From CAVSWN01 sp046728115 (GTDB taxonomy: Bacteria > Acidobacteriota > Vicinamibacteria > Vicinamibacterales > CAVVIG01): a stretch of 10,861 bases of DNA. Position 1 is the stretch's first letter, and the number at the start of each line of letters is the position of its first letter. The stretch lies in contig JBKPDW010000228.1 of assembly GCA_046728115.1 (NCBI GenBank), positions 1 through 10,861 on the forward strand, in the 5' to 3' direction. This document shows positions 6,925 to 10,861 of the stretch, in pieces. The translations under genes and the position numbers were made by a program. The notes beneath the pieces are model-generated. The model was not told the origin of the DNA. It ran no database searches and saw only the letters and a list, made by a program, of their open reading frames with translations.

Positions 6925-6984
6925 GGCTAGCGGAGGCGGAGCGCCCTGACATGCTTGCGGGACCGAGGCTCCGCCTCGCTAGCC
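6925..6984 (+). repeat. Long near-perfect inverted repeat, REP-like or leader hairpin
   Basis: GGCTAGCGGAGGCGGAGC (6925-6942) pairs with GCTCCGCCTCGCTAGCC (6968-6984) with one bulged G and a 25-nt loop. Its 3' arm ends four bases before the ribosome binding site at 6988. Size and composition fit a REP-type palindromic element or a regulatory leader hairpin; which one cannot be decided from a single copy. Confidence 0.7.
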
Positions 6985-6987
6985 CTC

Positions 6988-6992
6988 AGGTG
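6988..6992 (+). promoter_or_regulatory. Ribosome binding site of the TonB_C gene
   Basis: AGGTG lies five bases before the ATG at 6998. It supports that start and sits directly after the 3' arm of the 6925-6984 inverted repeat. Confidence 0.6.
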
Positions 6993-6997
6993 CAACG

Positions 6998-7936
6998 ATG
7001 ACAATCTTCAGCAGCACTGGCGGCCTGGCGGTTCTGGTTGTGAGCAGCATCATCTGTGTCCAGTCGGTCCTGGCCAGCGACGACTCCCTCGCGCACGCGA
7101 AGGATCTGTATGCGTCGGCGGCCTACGACGAGGCGCTGGCCGTGCTGGACAAGCTGCAGACCGAGGCGCCTGCCGCGGAAACGGGAACGATCGCCGAGTA
7201 CCGCGTGTTCTGCCTGCTGGCGCTCGACCGGCGCGACGAAGCGCGAAAGAACATCGAGGTGATCCTTCAGGACAACCCGAACTACCTGCCCTCGTCGGAT
7301 CGGACCTCGCCGCGAATTCAAGGCATGATTCGCGATGTGCGACGCCAGTTGCTGCCGAGGATCGTACTGGACCGATATGCGGCCGCCAAGGCGGCGTTCG
7401 AGCGAAAGGATCCACAGGCGGTCCTGCAGTTCGAAGATGTCCTGGCGCTGATGGACGATCCCGATGTGACCGGCGTCGCCGCGTTGAACGACCTCCGGAC
7501 CGTGGTCACTGCGTTTCGCGACCTGACCAGGGCCCTGGCCGCCCCGCCTGCACCCGAGCCCACCGGCACCGTTGCTGCACCGCAGCCGCAGACAACGCCA
7601 GCAAGGACCGGCGCTTCCGCCCAGGCGTCGAACGTCGCGCCGATTTACACATCAGCGGATCTCGACGTCGTGCCGCCGGTCGCCCAATCGCAAGACATCC
7701 CGCGGTGGGTTCCGACGGGGACGGAAGGCCGCCAGGATTTTCGCGGGACGCTTGAACTGCTCATCGACGAGCGTGGCAGTGTCGTGACAGCCACGATGCG
7801 CCAGAGTGTCCACCCCGCCTACAACCAGCTCCTGCTTCGCGCCGCCAAAAACTGGAAATTTACGCCCGCTCGGAAACAGGGCGTAGCTGTTCCCTATTTG
7901 AAAATCGTCGACGTTCATCTGAGGCCGGTGTCGTAG
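6998..7936 (+). CDS. Exported TPR protein with TonB C-terminal-like domain
   Basis: 312 residues. Residues 1-27 look like a Sec signal peptide (hydrophobic LAVLVVSSIICVQSV, probable cleavage after VLA), though it could stay as a membrane anchor. Residues about 29-110 form TPR-like helices (AKDLYASAAYDEALAVLDKL; a second pair with CLLALDRRDEARKNIEVIL). Another helical segment runs to about 182. A Pro/Ala/Thr-rich linker (183-212) leads to residues 243-312, which match the TonB C-terminal fold: FRGTLELLIDERGSVVTATM, YNQLLLRAAKNWKFTPARK, PYLKIVDVHL. In TonB itself this domain contacts outer-membrane receptors. Here no ExbB/ExbD genes or TonB-type X-P repeats are seen, so this is probably a periplasmic TonB_C-family protein rather than an energy transducer. 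It is followed after 76 bp by another exported gene and may share its transcript. Confidence 0.82.
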   Translation: MTIFSSTGGLAVLVVSSIICVQSVLASDDSLAHAKDLYASAAYDEALAVLDKLQTEAPAAETGTIAEYRVFCLLALDRRDEARKNIEVILQDNPNYLPSSDRTSPRIQGMIRDVRRQLLPRIVLDRYAAAKAAFERKDPQAVLQFEDVLALMDDPDVTGVAALNDLRTVVTAFRDLTRALAAPPAPEPTGTVAAPQPQTTPARTGASAQASNVAPIYTSADLDVVPPVAQSQDIPRWVPTGTEGRQDFRGTLELLIDERGSVVTATMRQSVHPAYNQLLLRAAKNWKFTPARKQGVAVPYLKIVDVHLRPVS

Positions 7937-7992
7937 CCGCTGCCGGCGAATCCAGCCACGTCACAAGCGTTTCACAATCGCGCTGTGCTACG

Positions 7993-8008
7993 GTACCTGA
8001 GAGGGTAC
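7993..8008 (+). promoter_or_regulatory. Ribosome binding site region within a small hairpin
   Basis: GTACC (7993-7997) and GGTAC (8004-8008) can pair around TGAGAG. The purine-rich GAGAGGG (7999-8005) is the likely Shine-Dalgarno for the ATG at 8013, eight to nine bases away, and is partly inside the hairpin. The stem is only 5 bp. Confidence 0.4.
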
Positions 8009-8012
8009 GTGT

Positions 8013-9146
8013 ATGACGCGGGTTCGCGTGTCCGCCATCATCGTCGCGGCCAGCGTCGGCGGGGCGGCGCTCCTGGGTTCTGTGTCGGCTCAACGGGCAA
8101 GTGGCCTCTCGGGACAATGGACGATCAATCGCGAGCTGAGTGAGATTCCTCGCGAGATTGGGTTCACGGCGGATTGGATGAAGTCGGCCGCCGAATCCGA
8201 TCAGTCCGGCGGCGCTGGCGGCCGAGGGGGACGTCGAAGCGGCGGCGGATCCTCGCGCGGAGGCGCGAATCCGTTCGCGGTCCAGCGCGAGAGCGCCGAC
8301 GATGCAAAGCGGCTTCAGATTCTGACCGCCGAAGTGCGGAATCCTCCCAAGCAGCTGACGATCGTCGAGGCTCCGGATGCCGTCACCATCACGAGTGAGC
8401 GCAGCCAATCACGCACGTTCCATCCCAATGGCAGAGACGATGTGCTCTCGATCGATGATGTGCCCGTTGGGACGAACGCAAAATGGGAGGCGGGGCACCT
8501 GGTCGTGCTTTACAACGTCGAGGAAGGGCATCAGCTTCGGTACAGCTATTCGACCTCGTCAAGTCCCGCGCGGCTGCGCGTGGACGTGAAGTTCGTCGAG
8601 CGCGGCGGAGGGGATTCGGCCGTTATGGTGTATGACCCGGGCATTGCATCAGAACCTCGACAGACCGTCAACGCACCGTCCTCGACGGCGAGCAATCCAG
8701 TGTCGCCTGCCCAGCCCGTCAATCAGAAACCCGGTTCGGAGCTCAAAGGATTGACCAGGGTCGGCGTTGTCGTCGAGGACCTGGGCTCGCAAGCCGCGGG
8801 CTGCAACCTGAATCAGAGCTCGATTGAAACATCGGTGGCGAAGGTCATTTCGGATGCTGGACTCCAGGTGGCGCGAAATTCGGACGAGGATACGTACGTG
8901 TATGTCGCCATCATGACGACGAGCCTGCCGACAGGTTTGTGTGTGTCACGCTATGACGTGTCGCTCTTCACGCACACAACTGCCACACTCTCGTATCAGG
9001 CGTCCCCCTCGCTGCTGCAGGTATCGCTGCTCCACAAGGGCGGCCTCTCCGGCGGTGGGCCTTCGGCACATGCCGCCGCGGTCCTCCAGGGCGTGAAGCA
9101 GTACGTCGAGGGCTTTACCGCGCAGATCCGGGACGCGAACAAGTAG
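8013..9146 (+). CDS. Exported two-domain protein of unknown function
   Basis: 377 residues from the ATG at 8013, with a purine-rich ribosome binding site. Residues 1-26 form a signal peptide (cleavage probably after VSA). Residues 31-50 begin LSGQWTINRELSEIP, an opening seen in exported beta-rich acidobacterial proteins. Residues about 66-84 are Gly/Ser/Arg-rich and low in complexity. Residues about 95-207 are beta-rich (QLTIVEAPDAVTITSER, GHLVVLYNVEEGHQLRYSYS). A Pro/Ser-rich linker (about 214-244) leads to a second compact domain (245-377), with VGVVVEDLGSQAAGC, helices around SSIETSVAKVISDAG, and YVYVAIMTTS. Two cysteines in this domain (264 and 310) could form a disulphide. I do not recognise a named family. 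It lies 76 bp after the TonB_C gene in the same direction, so a shared envelope role is plausible. Confidence 0.75.
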   Translation: MTRVRVSAIIVAASVGGAALLGSVSAQRASGLSGQWTINRELSEIPREIGFTADWMKSAAESDQSGGAGGRGGRRSGGGSSRGGANPFAVQRESADDAKRLQILTAEVRNPPKQLTIVEAPDAVTITSERSQSRTFHPNGRDDVLSIDDVPVGTNAKWEAGHLVVLYNVEEGHQLRYSYSTSSSPARLRVDVKFVERGGGDSAVMVYDPGIASEPRQTVNAPSSTASNPVSPAQPVNQKPGSELKGLTRVGVVVEDLGSQAAGCNLNQSSIETSVAKVISDAGLQVARNSDEDTYVYVAIMTTSLPTGLCVSRYDVSLFTHTTATLSYQASPSLLQVSLLHKGGLSGGGPSAHAAAVLQGVKQYVEGFTAQIRDANK

Positions 9147-9179
9147 CCGGCGGCGCGGCACCGCCTTCCCCGATCCGAT

Positions 9180-9346
9180 CGCATCGTGCAGTGATGAGGT
9201 CGAGCCGACGGGATTGTCTTCGGCCTGGCGGCAGGGCTCGTCCTTGCGCGTTCTGTGTCCAGAGCAGCTGCCGATGGCGTTCGGCGTCGCCGCCACCGAC
9301 CCGGTCACCTACGGGACGTGGCGGCGCCGCTTGCGGCCGTGGCTCA
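9180..9346 (+). pseudogene. Frame-shifted remnant of a FtsX/MacB-type ABC permease C-terminus
   Basis: No single frame is open, but pieces in two frames join into the last segment typical of a MacB/FtsX-like permease. They are RIVQ (from 9180), DEVEPT (9193-9210, shifted frame), GIVFGLAAGLVLARSVS (from 9210, first frame), FGVAATDPVTYGT (from 9280, shifted frame) and VAAPLAAVA (from 9318, first frame again). Intact proteins of this type end with a helix of the GLALGLAAALALARLLSS kind, then LFGV-x-x-TDP-x-T-(F/Y), then an Ala/Leu/Val-rich final helix, which is the order seen here. Stop codons at 9192-9197 interrupt the first frame. The remnant runs into the stop of the convergent gene at 9344, and nothing of the ABC ATPase or the permease N-terminus is present nearby. 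Confidence 0.55.
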
Positions 9347-9778
9347 TTGGCAGACGTTGGAGATCTTCTTCAGCGACTTCACGCTGAGGTACGGAAACCC
9401 AACGTTCTTTATCTCCGTAGTCCGCTTCGTCCTGGTATTGTCGATCTTCTGGCCGCCTACCTCGCCGCTGGTTCCGACTTCTTTCTCAATCTTGATCTTT
9501 CCGTCGTCGCCATCAGTTCCGACCCCCTTGATTTCGACCCGGCGTCCGACGTACTTCGCCAGGTTTTCATTGGTGACGAGGACGTACTTGAGATCCCCGG
9601 AATCGGTCGTCAGCATGTACCCCGCATCTTCGAAACGTTGCACACACCCGCTGACCTTCAGGTCTCGTCCGTCTTCGACTTCAAATTTCGTCTTTTCCTT
9701 GGTCGTCGTTTTTATTTCCTGTGCTGCGAGAGCTGTCGTGCACAACGCGATACCAACCGTCGCTCCGATGAATCTCAT
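9344..9778 (-). CDS. Small exported protein, possibly OB-fold-like
   Basis: 144 residues from the ATG at 9778, preceded by a strong GGAGGT ribosome binding site. Residues 1-19 form a signal peptide (MRFIGATVGIALCTTALA, cleavage near ALAA/QE). A charged Lys/Thr/Glu stretch (21-37) precedes LKVSGCVQRFEDAGYMLT, then KYVLVTNENLAKYVGRRVEI and KGVG, then a Lys/Gly-rich tail ending VCQ. The order of a short strand with a Cys, a strand ending YMLT, 'L-x-K-Y-V-G-R-R-V-E-I-x-G' and a final strand resembles small exported OB-like or BON-like proteins common in acidobacteria. This is pattern recognition, not a proven assignment. Cys45 and the near-terminal Cys143 may pair. It is convergent with the permease remnant and divergent from the small membrane protein gene. 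Confidence 0.75.
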   Translation of the reverse strand: MRFIGATVGIALCTTALAAQEIKTTTKEKTKFEVEDGRDLKVSGCVQRFEDAGYMLTTDSGDLKYVLVTNENLAKYVGRRVEIKGVGTDGDDGKIKIEKEVGTSGEVGGQKIDNTRTKRTTEIKNVGFPYLSVKSLKKISNVCQ

Positions 9779-9783
9779 AAATA

Positions 9784-9789
9784 ACCTCC
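9784..9789 (-). promoter_or_regulatory. Strong ribosome binding site of the small exported gene
   Basis: The minus strand reads GGAGGT, then five bases, then ATG at 9778. It is the best Shine-Dalgarno in the window and fixes the start. Confidence 0.8.
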
Positions 9790-9846
9790 GCCTGCTTCGG
9801 TCGGGCCATCCCTTCGCACATCTGTGGCGGAGCTTTCAGCCCCGCG

Positions 9847-9874
9847 CCAATACCTCTGCAAGGCTGTCTATCAA
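9847..9874 (-). promoter_or_regulatory. Possible promoter for the small exported gene
   Basis: On the minus strand TTGATA (9874-9869), 16 bp, then TATTGG (9852-9847). The -35 element is good and the -10 is weak. A start near 9840 would give a leader of about 60 nt. Confidence 0.3.
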
Positions 9875-9976
9875 CATCGATGCCATGAGGTACGCACCGG
9901 ATCTTCAACTCATCAAATCCGCATAACACTCCAGGTGTTCGCCCGTCGTGTGCAACAATCGGGCGTGAGAACCACG

Positions 9977-10291
9977 ATGTTTCAACCGCCACTTTTGACG
10001 CGCACGCGCGTGCGCCTCGCGTATGCAATCGCCATCTCGGCTGACGCGGTCCAAGTCATGCTGGGACCGATCGGATGGACCTTCGCGGATGAAGTGATCG
10101 ATCTAGTGGCGATGGCCGCGCTCTGGTCGACAGTGGGATTTCATCCGCTGTTGCTTCCGACCTTCGTCCTCGAATTGGTGCCCGTCGTCGACTGGGCACC
10201 TACGTGGACAGGGTGCGTGGCGGTCGTGATTGCGCTGCGGCATCGACAGCAGGTGCCTCCACCCGCCACCGGACCCGTCATCGACGTGTGA
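9977..10291 (+). CDS. Small predicted integral membrane protein
   Basis: 104 residues from the ATG at 9977; an in-frame GTG at 9965 would add four residues, and the longer frame back to 9824 looks non-coding. After a short basic N-terminus (TRTRVRLAYAI) come hydrophobic segments at about 14-31, 38-66 and 66-87, with the conserved-looking block GFHPLLLPTFVLELVPVVDW and then PTWTGCVAVVIALRHR. The C-terminus is Pro-rich and short. The charged residues within hydrophobic stretches (DEVIDL, ELVPVVD) are unusual and suggest two helices plus a re-entrant or amphipathic segment. I have seen similar small proteins in diverse environmental bacteria, without a known function. No enzyme motif is present. 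The Shine-Dalgarno is weak. Confidence 0.65.
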   Translation: MFQPPLLTRTRVRLAYAIAISADAVQVMLGPIGWTFADEVIDLVAMAALWSTVGFHPLLLPTFVLELVPVVDWAPTWTGCVAVVIALRHRQQVPPPATGPVIDV

Positions 10292-10389
10292 CCGCGCAGG
10301 CGTGCATCCTCGTCGCCGGCTCTCGGATTCATCGCTCTCGCAGGTCGAGCAGCTGCTGGCGAAGGGCACCGGTGCGTGGCGCTGAACTT
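10292..10389. other. Convergent intergenic gap, no clear feature
   Basis: 98 bp between the stop of the small membrane protein gene and the stop of the minus-strand gene at 10390. No T-run terminator hairpin is seen. One + frame ending at 10385 reads SDSSLSQVEQLLAKGTGAWR, which is protein-like but has no start or ribosome binding site. Confidence 0.5.
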
Positions 10390-10861
10390 CTACTTCCTGC
10401 GGATCAGGCCGTCTCTTCTCATCTCGTCGCCGGCGGCGTCCACGAGGCTTTTGACCAGCGCCTGCGCGCCCTCCGGATTGGTGGTTTCGCTCGTACCGGC
10501 CCAGAGCAGGCGGTTGCCGGCGACGTCAAATGCGAGAGTCTCGACCACCAGGGTGACATTTGTCCGGCTCGGCGTGAGGTTGAAGCTCGCGCCCCATACG
10601 TACGGGTAGTACGACCACAACGAACCGTACTGGACGCCGCTCTGCCACATCACGACTGATGGCATCTGTTCGGCGGTGAGGTTCACGAGTCGCATGATCA
10701 CGACCCCGGCCGCTCCGGCACGCTGGAACCAGTCCTTCGCGCGATCCTTGTCGCGGATTTCTTCCGCCGGAATCAGGCGGTACGCGGCCACACCCTGAAC
10801 GCCCTTTGCCGTGAGCTCGCGCGCGAGCGCTTCTTCGGTGTTCATGCGAAGCGCCATGTCG
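10390..10861 (-). CDS. Probable exported or lipoprotein-type protein, C-terminal part, truncated by window edge
   Basis: The frame is open to the right edge; the ATG at 10857 is probably internal because the preceding codon is still in frame. The visible 155 residues begin MALRMNTEEALARELTAKG, followed by VAAYRLIPAEEIRDKDRAK, a GAAGVVIMRLVNL strand, a Trp/Tyr-rich stretch (GSLWSYYPYVWG), TLVVETLAFDV, and the diagnostic-looking block LLWAGTSETTNPEGAQALVK. This matches a common periplasmic protein type in which a Rossmann-like N-terminal half is followed by an aromatic loop and the 'L-W-(A/S)-G-x-S-E-T-x-N-P' motif, often carried by lipoproteins. The family's function is not known to me. The signal peptide or lipobox, if any, lies outside the window. 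Confidence 0.75.
   Translation of the reverse strand, partial: DMALRMNTEEALARELTAKGVQGVAAYRLIPAEEIRDKDRAKDWFQRAGAAGVVIMRLVNLTAEQMPSVVMWQSGVQYGSLWSYYPYVWGASFNLTPSRTNVTLVVETLAFDVAGNRLLWAGTSETTNPEGAQALVKSLVDAAGDEMRRDGLIRRK

Larger units (their letters stand above)
6603..6997. other. 395-bp divergent intergenic region, hairpin-rich on the + strand
   Basis: This separates the minus-strand pair from the plus-strand exported genes. I see no supported gene. A 76-codon minus-strand frame from a TTG at 6914 to 6684 has no Shine-Dalgarno and crosses the hairpins. On the + strand there is a possible promoter (6711-6739) followed by four inverted repeats: 6764-6802, 6838-6889, 6894-6912 and 6925-6984. 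The last ends four bases before the next gene's ribosome binding site. On the minus strand a TACTATCAT-like segment about 30 bases upstream of 6602 could be a -10 element, with no good -35. Confidence 0.6.

Noticed and set aside
9147..9170. GGCGG...CCGCC hairpin after the 8013-9146 gene as an intrinsic terminator
   Set aside because: The stem is only 5 bp and there is no T-run.
10317..10385. Short + frame reading SDSSLSQVEQLLAKGTGAWR before a stop
   Set aside because: It looks protein-like but has no start codon or ribosome binding site and is too short to assign; it may be chance or a tail remnant.

Overview
The window is G+C-rich bacterial chromosome, most likely from an acidobacterium (Vicinamibacteria-like lineage) or a close relative. 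This rests on the protein types: a PEGA-domain pseudokinase, an RskA-like membrane protein, a TPR/TonB_C exported protein, small exported Cys-containing proteins, and the decayed tail of a FtsX/MacB-type ABC permease. No 16S rRNA or other phylogenetic marker is present, so the placement is inference. There are no tRNA, rRNA, CRISPR or intact mobile-element genes.

Layout. (1) 2-1528 (+): C-terminal part of a TPR / POTRA-like / outer-membrane beta-barrel protein, cut by the left edge. (2) 1758-3935 (+): a predicted pseudokinase, an eleven-unit octapeptide (24-bp) repeat linker, one transmembrane helix and a C-terminal run of PEGA-type beta domains. (3) 6602-4027 (-): two genes overlapping by ATGA. 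The first encodes a coiled-coil single-pass membrane protein ending in an RskA-like (anti-sigma-K C-terminal) domain. The second encodes a soluble protein that reads as a degenerate PD-(D/E)XK nuclease-like domain followed by an EVE/PUA-like domain. (4) 6603-6997: a hairpin-rich intergenic region with a possible promoter, running up to the ribosome binding site of the next gene. (5) 6998-7936 and 8013-9146 (+): an exported TPR + TonB_C protein and an exported two-domain protein with two cysteines. (6) 9180-9346 (+): frame-shifted remnant of an ABC permease C-terminus, abutting the 3' end of the convergent small exported gene 9778-9344. (7) 9977-10291 (+): small predicted membrane protein. (8) 10861-10390 (-): C-terminal part of a probable exported protein, cut by the right edge.

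How the genes may work together. Most products are predicted to lie in the envelope or periplasm, so the window looks like envelope biology rather than a metabolic pathway. The most system-like unit is the translationally coupled pair 6602-4027, joining a possible modified-nucleic-acid reader with a nuclease-like fold to a membrane-anchored coiled-coil sensor. That reading rests on motif recognition by eye. The pseudokinase and the TPR/POTRA/barrel gene are co-directional, but a possible promoter lies between them.
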